From Haliclona indistincta (Eukaryota > Porifera > Demospongiae > Haplosclerida > Chalinidae): 64,000 nt of DNA. The DNA is taken from positions 5,722,314-5,786,313 of the forward strand of contig OZ024785.1 of the NCBI GenBank assembly GCA_964017065.1. The letters are read 5' to 3'. How positions within the stretch are numbered: position 1 is the stretch's first letter; every line of letters starts with the position of its first letter. This document shows positions 10,918 to 20,451 of this stretch, one piece after another. Made by a program: the position numbers and the translations under genes. Under the pieces are notes generated by a model. The model was not told the origin of the DNA and made no database searches. It worked only from the letters and a program-made list of their open reading frames with translations.

Positions 10918-11040
10918 GCATACATAATTATGTTCTGCGCAAACCGTGGATCGGGACCATCCATGGATTGTCTTGCGCAAACCGTGGATAGGCCGCCTAT
11001 CCACGGTTTGCGCAATCAATCCATGGATTGTACCTACTGA
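10918..11040. repeat. GTGGAT short-repeat block, left arm
   Basis: Tandem and inverted copies of 'gcgcaaaccgtggat' and 'ccatggattg' are present. About 60 bp are inverted relative to 12500-12560, so this is the left subterminal region of a nested element. Confidence 0.6.
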
Positions 11041-11206
11041 GCGGCAGCCGCTATCATAAGCGCAAGCGCACAGCCTTGCCAAGCGACTGGAAGAAAGGGA
11101 AATGCGAAGGTAGAAGAACAGATGCTTGCCTGACACTTTCAAAACGAAAAAGCTGATGAGTGGACATCACATCTCCCTATGATTCAATGTAAGCTACAAT
11201 TTATTT

Positions 11207-11389
11207 GTGCGGCATACTAACTATCCAATATTTTGTACAGACCAGCTAAACACATGTGTCCATGCCGAGGTCCATGATGCCACTATTAATAGCACTCCTT
11301 ATGAAGTAGTGTTTGGTCAATTAACCACCTCGAGCAACAGTCTTTCCTGGAGTATCAGGTCTTACTATCCCATACCATTATGCATGTGA
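11207..11389 (+). pseudogene. integrase-core remnant of a transposon
   Basis: The open 61-aa stretch contains ATINSTPYEVVFGQ. This matches the end of the retroviral-type integrase core found in Ty3-like and host-derived integrases, where the motif is (S/T)PYE-(x)2-FG. The catalytic D,D,E residues are not visible, and the frame is lost afterwards. A charged stretch at about 11940-12010 (KADDHYRQNA) may be a further decayed piece. It lies within the 2.3-kb element and is non-functional. Confidence 0.45.
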
Positions 11390-12394
11390 TAACTAGTCAT
11401 AATGCAGATGCCGATCATGATACTCAAGTTGTATGTTAATTCGCTTTCTAACTCAACTTCTGTCAGGACTACTGATTCACTCTCATGTGCTATGCCATGT
11501 GAACCCACTTACTCCTCTTGTTACTGGTACGTATTATAATTATGTTGTAACTGTCATGTTAATAAACTGCCAATACTCTAGCCACCTCATATGCTGTTGA
11601 TAGCAACAGTGTCACCACTACAACTACTCTCTTTTCCTCATGCATGCACTCGCCCTACATCAACTGTAGCAGCACTTAATTCACATGTTTCTGATAGCCG
11701 CTACCAATGCAACTGTTATTGTTGATACCGACAGCAGTTCTTTAGTTAACCTTACTTCTACTTCCTCTGAAGGTATGTAACTATAATGTAGGAGTATGCA
11801 AATTACTACACTCATACATCTGTACAAGATATGCATGCATATGGATGTGGATATAGATCAAGAAGAAGATAGTTCAGGAGATGATGGTTAGTTGCTATTC
11901 TTTATTTCTGTTTCCTATGCTTAGATTTGTTGATTCAGTCACATTGAGAACTTCTCAAAAGCACTACATGTATCTGTGTCGTAAGAAAGCCGATGATCAT
12001 TACCGTCAGAATGCAATTCTAGGCTACACTGTTCAATTGCAATTCCAGGCTACACTGGAATTCCTGCAGGCTATACACTGTTGGCTACAATCTGGGCATC
12101 TACAACTTTGATCAGAACTTGATGCGCACACACTTACTACAATGCTTTGAACTAAAAAAGCTGACACCTCTTCCTAAGCTTGAGAATAAACAGCCATCCT
12201 TAATAAATGTTCTTTTGAGCACACTGTGACCAATGATCAAGCCTATGAATTGTTATAGCTACTGATCAGTAATGACAAGTTGTGCTGTGGTATATAAACA
12301 TGCTGTGGGGCGCCCAGAATATCAGCTGGCTCAGGTTTGCATGCTGCACTGGAGAGAACTTGAGGCATAGCATGATAGCATGCTGTGGGACGGA

Positions 12395-12560
12395 TAGGCC
12401 ATGATCCACGGTTTGTTCCGTATCCACGCTTTGCGCAAGCCTAATCCACGCTTTGCGCAGGTGATCCATGGTTTGTCTGGTCAAAGCATGGATAGCGCCG
12501 ATCCACGGTTTGCGCAAGACAATCCATGGATGGTCCCGATCCACGGTTTGCGCAGAACAC
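12395..12560. repeat. GTGGAT short-repeat block, right arm
   Basis: Six or more copies of 'atccacggtttgcgca' and close variants stand here, partly inverted relative to 10918-11040. They form the right subterminal region of the nested element. The 98-aa minus-strand ORF across it is a by-product of the repeat. Confidence 0.6.
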
Positions 12561-12563
12561 ATA

Positions 12564-12574
12564 CATAGATAGAT

Positions 12575-12605
<31 letters not shown>
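12564..12605. repeat. GATA tetranucleotide microsatellite
   Basis: An uninterrupted run of about nine 'gata' units lies just inside the right end of the 2.3-kb element. Confidence 0.85.
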
Positions 12606-12687
12606 CGCGGGGGACGTTTTCGACCAGTATGGGGCTCGCTCAGGCTCGCCCCAACTATCTATGCTAATAATTACTATACTATCTATG

Positions 12688-13140
12688 ATTCAAGTGGTGG
12701 TATTACCAGGTAGTGGTGTTATGGCTATGAATTCTTGAATTCTATTCTCACATTGATACAGTCTCTTTGTGAGTGCATTGATGAGTTGGAGCAGCTGACA
12801 ATACAGCAAGATTTACTATCAGGCACATTCTCTCAGGGAACCTTCTGTAGTGTACAGCAGATGGTGTTGTGATTGTTGACTATATAACTTATGCAATTGT
12901 CTGTGCACGAGAGTCTTAGAGTAAAAATAGCTATTGCAGTGTACATCAACTCCACCAGTAGTTAGAATACTATAATAATTATTGTCAATGATAAGCCGAG
13001 AGCAATCTAAGTTAAGCTTGATATGCAGTAGATGAATAGTTATGTGTCTCCTTCTCTAATTTGATAGTGTGATTACAATGAAAGATGTTGTACTGCTTGC
13101 TGGTGTCATGTATCTCAGTACTGTTCCTGCTAAGCTGAGT
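12688..13140 (+). other. decayed exon-like sequence, copy A
   Basis: It aligns with 36168-36630. In copy B one frame reads through QSLCECIDELEQLTIQQDLL. In copy A the same sequence is out of frame after a stop, and its left part is split off by the 2.3-kb insertion. I do not recognise the product. It could belong to the neighbouring aminoacyl-tRNA synthetase relic, but nothing proves that. Confidence 0.35.
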
Positions 13141-13147
13141 TCATGAT

Positions 13148-13320
13148 TCCCTCACCCACGGCTCTGCGACTACGTGTACGAGTTGTGCACTACTTTCACA
13201 GGGTTCTACAATGCTTGCTACTGTGTTGAGAAGGATGCAGAGACAGGAGCTATTCTGAGTGTGAACATGGACCGCCTGGTCTTGTGCGAGGCTACAGCTC
13301 AGAAAAACTTCTACTCGAAT
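13148..13320 (+). pseudogene. arginyl-tRNA synthetase C-terminal relic, copy A
   Basis: One frame reads [20 protein letters not shown], then [20 protein letters not shown], then LVLCEATA. This is the anticodon-binding C-terminal region of cytosolic arginyl-tRNA synthetase, whose family pattern is LCDY(x)8-TTFTEFY, CYCVEKD, VNMWR and LLCEA. The rest of the enzyme is absent, and the final residues are replaced after a frame loss near 13310. It is a stranded fragment next to a copy of the eIF2B-delta 5' end, which suggests the two genes were once neighbours. Confidence 0.75.
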
Positions 13321-13334
13321 TAAATCCAGTGGAG

Positions 13335-13490
13335 AAAATGTGAAACAGTTTCTCCTTACTTACAGCTGAGCTCGCAGCCAGCTCCACCCTAACCCTGCAG
13401 CCTGCATGGGTTTAACCCACTAATTAAACCACGCCCATAAAAGCATGGCTGATCGTCATCCCAGGGAGTGATGATTGTGTTGTTTTGTAA
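13335..13490 (+). pseudogene. eIF2B-delta promoter and first-exon relic, copy A
   Basis: It repeats the sequence just upstream of and including exon 1 of the eIF2B-delta genes ('gcagccagctccacccta', 'ccacgcccataaaagcatgg', then ADRHP). The following donor is damaged ('agggagtgatgattg'), and no second exon follows. Confidence 0.7.
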
Positions 13491-13623
13491 TTATGAACAT
13501 ACACAACATGTATAATAGGTATAAGAAATATACAACTCCAGTGCTTTAGATCTAAGGATAGAAAAAACAGATTATATTGAACAATATTCTAGTACACAAC
13601 AACAATTATGATTAACATCGAAC
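13490..13623. other. non-coding spacer
   Basis: This AT-rich sequence is shared with 38660-38825 of copy B. Copy A lacks about 1.6 kb that copy B carries to its left. No gene is seen. Confidence 0.5.
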
Positions 13624-13672
13624 CAGGAGCGCATAATGAGGTCTCACCAGGAGCTCTCATTATGCACTCCTG
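13624..13672. mobile_element. 49-bp CAGGAG mini-hairpin
   Basis: CAGGAGCGCATAATGAG and its near-perfect inverse enclose a 15-bp loop. The flanks are the 7-bp duplication atcgaac (13617-13623 and 13673-13679). It is the smallest member of the CAGGAG family and is present at the same place in copy B. Confidence 0.8.
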
Positions 13673-13799
13673 ATCGAACTCAAAATCGATTTCGTTCTTG
13701 TACTAGACTTTCAAGATTGGCTATGAGTAGACAGAGCTGATGTAGATGCTGTTGCTACAGCGAGGTCAAAATCAATACATGACTTAGTAGTAACAATAC

Positions 13800-16099
13800 T
13801 AACAAGTAATGATTTGTGATTCCGTGTCGACCTCATTCTCATCATTATCATTCACATTCATCCAGGACAATGTCCTTTCCCCCATACCAGCATTAAGGGA
13901 TGGCGAGTGAGCTGATAACAAAATAATTAGTACCAATATTCAACATTAGATTTTGCTTACATGGAGAACGGACAATTAACATGGACATCTTTTTTGGTGA
14001 CCGAGATACATGCACAGACAATGACCTCTGACCTGCATTTAAAAATTCTAACTTTGAGGTGTTTTATGCTGAATCAGTTTACCTTGACTTGCTGTACTAA
14101 CATCATCAGATTGCATCACTGTTCTTTTAGGATCTACTGGCAGACTATAGCTCTTGCCAGTTTTAGATTGTTGGGGAGCTAAAGTATAATTGTAGGGAAT
14201 AAATTTTGTCTCACAAATTTGTAATGGCCCAACCACGAAATTGAAAAGAAATTTCACTCTATGACTATGACTTACTCAACACTGCCAAAAGTCTGATTTG
14301 TTCCCTGTCCTCTGTTGTGTATGAATAATTGTTTTAGACAGTAGAAATTATATCATTACCTTCATTAATTTCAACATCATCGTTAAAATCTACTTCATCT
14401 TTGACTTGGTTCTCCTCATCTTCAATCACTATACCAATTTCTACAAGAGAAGAGTCATGAACACATATCAGTAGATTCACCTGGTTTCAAATTCAAGTGA
14501 TCGTCTTCTCGTTGTGTTTGGTTAACACTGGATTCGTCATCAGCTGCAGCAAGAGTTTCATCTTGCAGTTGTTCAGATGACTCTTTGCAATCTGTTTGAT
14601 TCAGAATACAACCTCACATGTAACTGCCATGTTTATGACTTACTTTGCTTCTCTGTCAGAGGAAGACCATTATCTATGTTAGCTTTGTTTTGTTTGTTGC
14701 GTTTTCTCTGCTTATATTTATTCAAACAGCAAGTTGCTAACACCACTGTTCCCACTCCAGCTGAATCTACTTCATCTTTGACTTGGTTCTCCTCATCATC
14801 AATCACTATACCAATTTCTACAAGAGAAGAGTCATGAACACATCAGTATATAGATTCACCTGGTTTCAAATTCAAGTGATCGTCTTTTCGGTGTGTTTGG
14901 TTAACACTGGATTCGTCATCAGCTGCAGCAAGAGTTTCATCTTGCAGTTGTTCAGATGACTCTTTGCAATCTGTTTGATTCAGAATACAACCTCACATGT
15001 AACTGCCATGTTTATGACTTACTTTGCTTCTCAGTCAGAGGAGGACCTTTATCTATGTTAGCTTTGTTTTGTTTGTTGCGTTTTCTCTGCTTATATTTAT
15101 TCAAACAGCAAGTTGCTAACACCACTGTTCCCACTCCAGCTGTGTACGTGATTATTGACTGACCGATATTCCACAATGATAAAGCCCAATCAGGCAGGTT
15201 GAGCTGATTAATATTTGGTATGTCAGTAGTTGGTGTACGTATGGTTGGTATAGCTACAAGAAGAACTCATTACAAGAACCTTTGACTGCATACATGTACT
15301 TACAAGGCAATGGAAATAAAAATATCCACAAACCAGATACATTTACATCGCTACTCTCAGTGACATCTTGCAATGTATCTGTAGCTATAAAGGGTTCTTC
15401 ATTCGGAATACTGTATCCCACCACTGGATCGATGCATGATTCTGTATTATTATTTGTATCAAGAGTGTCCATTACTGAAACACTAAACAGAAAAAGAACA
15501 ACTGTATCTTCGTTATTCCTAGCAATCACACACTGAAAAGTGTATTTCTGAGAAAAATAGTTACTTAATTTCAATTCCTAGCTATTGCTTACCTTTTCAG
15601 TGCCATTGCTAATGCATTTCATGTCATCCCATGTGACAACTATCACTGTGGTTAAATCAGGTAGTTGTTGTCCTGCTGCCTGTAGCAAATGTTGTATGAA
15701 TCCTAGTGAAGATTGATCACTTTGATTGACAACACGATAAAAAGTATTTCCAACAGATGTAAAATTAGTCCATAATGGTGCAACGACAGTATAGTTGAGT
15801 GGAAATGGTTCAGGATCGTTGACTGTTGCACGATCTGATATAACACCATTGCTGTGAGCCTATGTAACATAAAGTTATCAATACATAATATTGCAGTACT
15901 TTTAGCTTACATATAATGCTAAATCAGGAGGAAATTCAAAGATAACTTCACTTTGATTGTATTGGACAACTTTATCTCCATTCTCTTCTCCAAAAGGTAA
16001 AAATAATAGTCTTGGTAAACCACTTGCTAGTGGGAACAACAGCAGCAATAAAATCAGCATAGCTAAACAGCTAGAACTTCTGATCTGCAATGCTATCAC
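13800..16099 (-). CDS. NIDO-domain type I membrane protein, copy A
   Basis: This is a multi-exon gene. Exon 1 (15911-16099) gives a hydrophobic signal peptide, then FLPFGEENGDKVV, the opening of a nidogen-like (NIDO) domain. Exon 2 (15593-15859) continues LYAHSNGVISD...VAPLWTNF...TFYRVV...VIVVTWDDM, matching the NIDO pattern NGxISF / APFWADVD / YYRE / LVVTWxxV. Exon 3 spans 15304-15532. Exon 4 (about 15022-15253) carries one membrane helix (IITYTAGVGTVVLATCCL) followed by a basic stop-transfer stretch. The later exons encode an acidic cytoplasmic tail. Exons around 14577-14830 and 14956-15160 are a 379-bp tandem duplication. NIDO proteins are extracellular or matrix proteins; the ligand here is unknown. 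The stop codon and last exon are not settled. Confidence 0.65.
14577..15162 (-). repeat. 379-bp tandem exon duplication in NIDO gene copy A
   Basis: The block holding the end of the membrane exon (KQRKRNKQNKANID) and the following acidic exon occurs twice, 379 bp apart. Copy B has a single version (40494-40700). Confidence 0.8.
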
Positions 16100-16139
16100 G
16101 AGTTCAATCTGTGAACTTGTACATTTACAAGTTACATGA

Positions 16140-16611
16140 AATGTCCTAGTCAGTCAAAACATACAAGATAGAGTACACCTATTTTGTCCTCTGCCAAACA
16201 TACAGCACATTGCACCTTGTTATACTCTATGTGGTCTTGTCTAAGTGCAACTAATAAGCATATTGCATGTTGTACAAGTAGTAGTTATTCCATGCCTACC
16301 AGGTATGTGTAATATATATTTTCCTGGCGGTGCCTTTGATCTTAGAGGCTGCTATGGTACAAGCATGTCTAAAGCATGCATCGGTCTGTGTACTGTTTGT
16401 CCATTAATTTGAAACTGGCAGTTCAAAAATTAAATTTTATCAATTTTTCATGTTTTGTATTTTTAACTCTCAGCGCTTGGAAAAAACGAGTTGTGATAGG
16501 CATTGGTTCTTGCTGAGGGTATATGGAGACAAGGAGAATTAGGCGAGGAGTGTCTTCCACGATACGGCAGTAGAATACCAGGAGGAAAGTAGAAGTGTCC
16601 ATGATAAATTT
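16140..16611. other. NIDO gene 5' flank and retrotransposon 3' flank
   Basis: No gene is seen. The sequence is nearly identical to 41690-42148. It should hold the NIDO promoter (left part) and the 3' end of the dead retrotransposon (right part). I cannot place the element boundary. Confidence 0.4.
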
Positions 16612-18715
16612 TCATATTAAATACATCCTTCTGTTCTCAAGCGTTGGTAGGTCAGCTAACTCAAGAAGGTCATAATAGGCATTGTCCCAGGATTTAAGAC
16701 ATATTTTTAAACCAAACTTCTGCACTTTCTCAAGCTTGTCAATATCCTTTGCAAGATGAGGGGCCCAGACCGGTACTGCATATTCAAGATGTGGGCGAAT
16801 CAGAGCTCTGTACAACTCAATCATGCCCTTAGTGTCTATTAGCCCGTAGAATCTCCTGTAGAGAAGACCCAGTAGTTTTCTTGCTTTCGTGCAAACAGTG
16901 TCAATAATTATGAGGTGACCAGCTCAATGAAGAGGAGATGAGCACACCAAGATATTTAAAAGTCTGAACTTGCTTCAGTGCACAACCGCCTAAGCAGAGA
17001 GACAATGGCTGTCTGGGACGTCTTTTCCTTGATATCAGCATGCATTTACATTTCACCGGGTTAAATGACAAATGATTACCATCAGCCCAGGCTTTGATAG
17101 TGTCAATGTCACCCTGCAGGCAGTGTAGATCAGGAGTAGAATTTATTGGCTTGAAAAGCAGCACATCATCTGCAAAGAGGTTAATCGTGCAATTTACTGA
17201 CCGCTGTTGTGAAGCCACATCATCGATATAAAGCAGAAACAATAGTGGTCCAAGGACTGATCCTTGAGGGACACCAGACAGAACGTGGATGTTTGATGAA
17301 GAAGCTCCATCACAAACAACATGCTGTGTACGTTCAGTGAGATAGCTGCAAATCCATTGGATAATTTTAGAATCAATGCCAATACTACGTACAAAGCTTG
17401 TTCAGAAGCGGTCTGTGGGGGACTGTGTCAAAGGCTTTTCGAATATCAAAGAAGACAGCACAGACTTCTTGACCTTCTTCCAAAAGTTGAAACCACTGAT
17501 TGGTGACATGGAGTAAAGCTGTTACAGTTGATTTACCATGCTGAAAACCCCATTGTTTGTTAGAGAGAAGATCATTTTCATAGAGATAGTCAGCAAGAAG
17601 AAGACAGAGGTGTCTTTCTAACAGCTTGCTCACGACTGATAACAAAGAGATTGGTCTATAGTTAGCAGCTTCTCTTAACTGCTTTTTTGACTTAGGAATG
17701 GGGACAACAGAGGATATTTTCCAGGATTGGGGAAATGTGGCAAGGTCGATCGAGATGTTGAACAGCTTGGCAATCGATGGTGCAATACTAGTGGCTGTAG
17801 TTTTAAGCATCTTGACAGAAATCCCATCAGGTCCACTGGCTTCTTGAGGATCAAGAGCATTGATGAGAGCTTCTATCTGACACGGAGCTCAGAGCAAGTC
17901 GTCTGAGAGGGCGTTGGAATGCAGCAGATCAATGTCAGCTGCAGTCAGAGAGGATATGGAGGAATTAAAACAGGATCCAAGAAGTTGTTCAACATTTCCG
18001 CTTTAGTCTCTTTTGTTTTGGCAAACTGTCCCTGATGATGGAGTTCAGGAATAGAATTTTGTTTTTTTTGCTAAGAAATTTGATGGCTTTCCAGAAGGAT
18101 TTTTTTGTCTGCTAAGTTGATTCCCTTAAAGTATTCTTTCTTAGAAGATCTCATCATTTAAACAACCCTGTTACGAAGCTTTATAAATTTTGCGAAATCC
18201 TTGGATTTGCCAGACCTCTTGGCTGACTGAAATACACTATTGCGCAATCTGATGTAGCGTACAGTATTACTGTTTAACCATGGGACATTATTATGCTTAC
18301 GCAATGTCTTCTGGGGAATTCACGCCCTCATGATTTCCAAAAATCTGAATGGCTAGATCAATATCACCTTTATCAAGGATAGAATCCCAGTCTGTCTGAT
18401 CAATAAGCTGGTTGGCTCTGTTGAAATCAGCTGAGTCATATCTCCAGAATTTCCTTGGGGTTTGGATAGCTTGTTGGAAAGTAACTTTCCATTTCAAAAC
18501 TAGACTGATGCCAAGATGATAGGAACATTTGTCTTGGTCAGCAAGCTGAGGCGTAGTAGTGCACTGAAGGACATGGTCAGGTGAAGATACGAGGGCTAGA
18601 TCGATCATAGAGTTGCTGTCAAAACTAAGTTCAGACAACCTGGGTAACTGATTGAGTTTACAAAAATAAGGATGATCTCTGTTACGAAAATTAATATTAA
18701 AGTCACCAATGAGTA
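16612..18715 (-). pseudogene. non-LTR retrotransposon (Jockey/CR1-like), 5'-truncated, copy A
   Basis: On the minus strand, from 18715 leftward, come the end of an apurinic-type endonuclease, a linker, and a reverse transcriptase. Recognisable blocks are DPQEASGPDGIS, NYRPISLLSVVSKLLER, GFQHGKST, FFDIRKAFDTVPH, the SGVPQGSVLGPLLF block (shifted frame), the catalytic FADD box, and the C-terminal YLGVLIS and RPHLEYAVPVW. Frameshifts separate the pieces (near 16910, 17230, 17390, 17880 and 18150), so it cannot make a full protein. The 5' half is missing. It sits at the same place as 42149-44340, so it predates the segmental duplication. Confidence 0.88.
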
Positions 18716-20178
18716 CAGTGCTTCCAGTCTAGACATTCCAAAATTGCACATTTCACTAACATGAAATGTTTTTACTCATAAAAACTAAACGATAGGTTTT
18801 ATAGCAGTCAAACTTGGTGAGAAGGCTTATACATCCTTCTAGAGTAAGTGTGCTTAGTCTAAACTGCAAGCCTAACTTGATCTCAAAGATACAAACGGTG
18901 AAGTGGCAGTTGTCGGAAACACCCAATTAGCTTTTATTTTTAGACCATAAAATCTGGAAGAAGCTTAGTTAAGGAAAAAGCTTTGGTGTGCAGGCAAACA
19001 ACTAGTTCATCTACCAAATACTCTAGAGCCAATGCTTAACTATCACGCAAACTAAAGTTCGGTCCAAAACAAACTCAAAAATCAACAAAAAATCAAAGTC
19101 AGAAAGTTTTTAGACTCAAAAATCTGCAACTTTGCGAGTTAAGAAAAAGCGCTCAGCAGGCAAGTAGCCTTATGCCTTAGCTAATCACAGCTCTTCGCTC
19201 GTGGCTGTAACTTACACCGTCGGCGAATACGAGGTGCTGGTAGCAGCAGCACTCGCCCGCTCTGTTCGTCTTCGTCTTAGTTATGACGTGCCAATGACTG
19301 TTGCCAGATTGATNNNNNNNNNNNNNNNNNNNNNNNNNNNNNNNNNNNNNNNNNNNNNNNNNNNNNNNNNNNNNNNNNNNNNNNNNNNNNNNNNNNNNNN
19401 NNNNNNNNNNNNNNNNNNNNNNNNNNNNNNNNNNNNNNNNNNNNNNNNNNNNNNNNNNNNNNNNNNNNNNNNNNNNNNNNNNNNNNNNNNNNNNNNNNNN
19501 NNNNNNNNNNNNNACTGTTGCCAGATTGATGACGTCAATTTATCTGCATATCCGATAGAATATGCGGGAATGTACGGTCATCAACTTGGAAAACGTCATT
19601 GATATGTCATAAACTAAGACGAAGACGAACAGAGCGGGCGAGTGCTGCTGCTACCAGCACCTCGTATTCGCCGACGGTGTAAGTTACAGCCACGAGCGAA
19701 GAGCTGTGATTAGCTAAGGCATAAGGCTACTTGCCTGCTGAGCGCTTTTTCTTAACTCGCAAAGTTGCAGATTTTTGAGTCTAAAAACTTTCTGACTTTG
19801 ATTTTTTGTTGATTTTTGAGTTTGTTTTGGACCGAACTTTAGTTTGCGTGATAGTTAAGCATTGGCTCTAGAGTATTTGGTAGATGAACTAGTTGTTTGC
19901 CTGCACACCAAAGCTTTTTCCTTAACTAAGCTTCTTCCAGATTTTATGGTCTAAAAATAAAAGCTAATTGGGTGTTTCCGACAACTGCCACTTCACCGTT
20001 TGTATCTTTGAGATCAAGTTAGGCTTGCAGTTTAGACTAAGCACACTTACTCTAGAAGGATGTATAAGCCTTCTCACCAAGTTTGACTGCTATAAAACCT
20101 ATCGTTTAGTTTTTATGAGTAAAAACATTTCATGTTAGCAAAATGTGCAATTTTGGAATGTCTAGACTGGAAGCACTG
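18716..20178. mobile_element. 1.46-kb fold-back element with TA duplication, sequence gap in centre
   Basis: The ends CAGTGCTTCCAGTCTAGACA and their inverse start two arms of about 570 bp that are near-identical inverted copies (18716-19285 with 19610-20178). TA flanks both ends (18714-18715 and 20179-20180), and copy B reads straight through at about 44236 ('gagtacaaaac'). The centre contains a run of N at 19314-19513, and the bases on each side of the gap repeat each other. It is non-coding. The ORFs across the N run are artefacts. Confidence 0.88.
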
Positions 20179-20219
20179 TACAAAACTAGAATAACTATGG
20201 GGAGACAGCTCTTGAAGAG

Positions 20220-20451
20220 AAGAATACAAAACAGAAATACAATGAATTAAATCCAGTTAATGTAAACGGTTGCTCCTTACTTACAGCTGCTTAGTCTAGT
20301 TTTTAAACACTGCTTAGCCAGAGTATAGCTATTAGCAACTTTACTGTGAAGTTAAGTCGATAAAGAATGCACGAGATCGCAGCCAGCTCCACCCTAGCCC
20401 TGCAGCCTGCACGGATTTTTAACCCTCCCATTAAACCACGCCCATAAAAGC
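20220..20451 (+). promoter_or_regulatory. 5' flank of eIF2B-delta copy A
   Basis: This 230-bp block ends in 'ccacgcccataaaagc' immediately before the start codon. The same block precedes the gene in copy B (44330-44546), and partial versions precede both relics (13335 and 36780). It is therefore the best candidate for the basal promoter and leader. No TATA box is evident. Confidence 0.45.

Larger units (their letters stand above)
10353..12687. mobile_element. 2.3-kb composite transposon present only in copy A
   Basis: The ends begin CATAGATAGTATAGTAA and carry an imperfect inverted repeat of about 50 bp that includes 'ggggcgagcctgag'. The target word attcaa is present on both sides (10347-10352 and 12688-12693), and copy B at about 36166-36175 shows the uninterrupted site. 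Inside are a 63-bp coiled-coil-coding repeat block, a second inverted pair built of 'gatccacggtttgcgca' words (about 10918-11030 and 12400-12560), an integrase-like remnant and a GATA microsatellite. It looks like one element nested in another, both inactive. Confidence 0.75.

Noticed and set aside
16612..18715. Active retrotransposon
   Set aside because: 5'-truncated with several frame breaks, and shared by both duplicated copies with the same truncation.
19201..19602. ORFs on both strands through the N run
   Set aside because: They are made of undefined bases inside a fold-back element.
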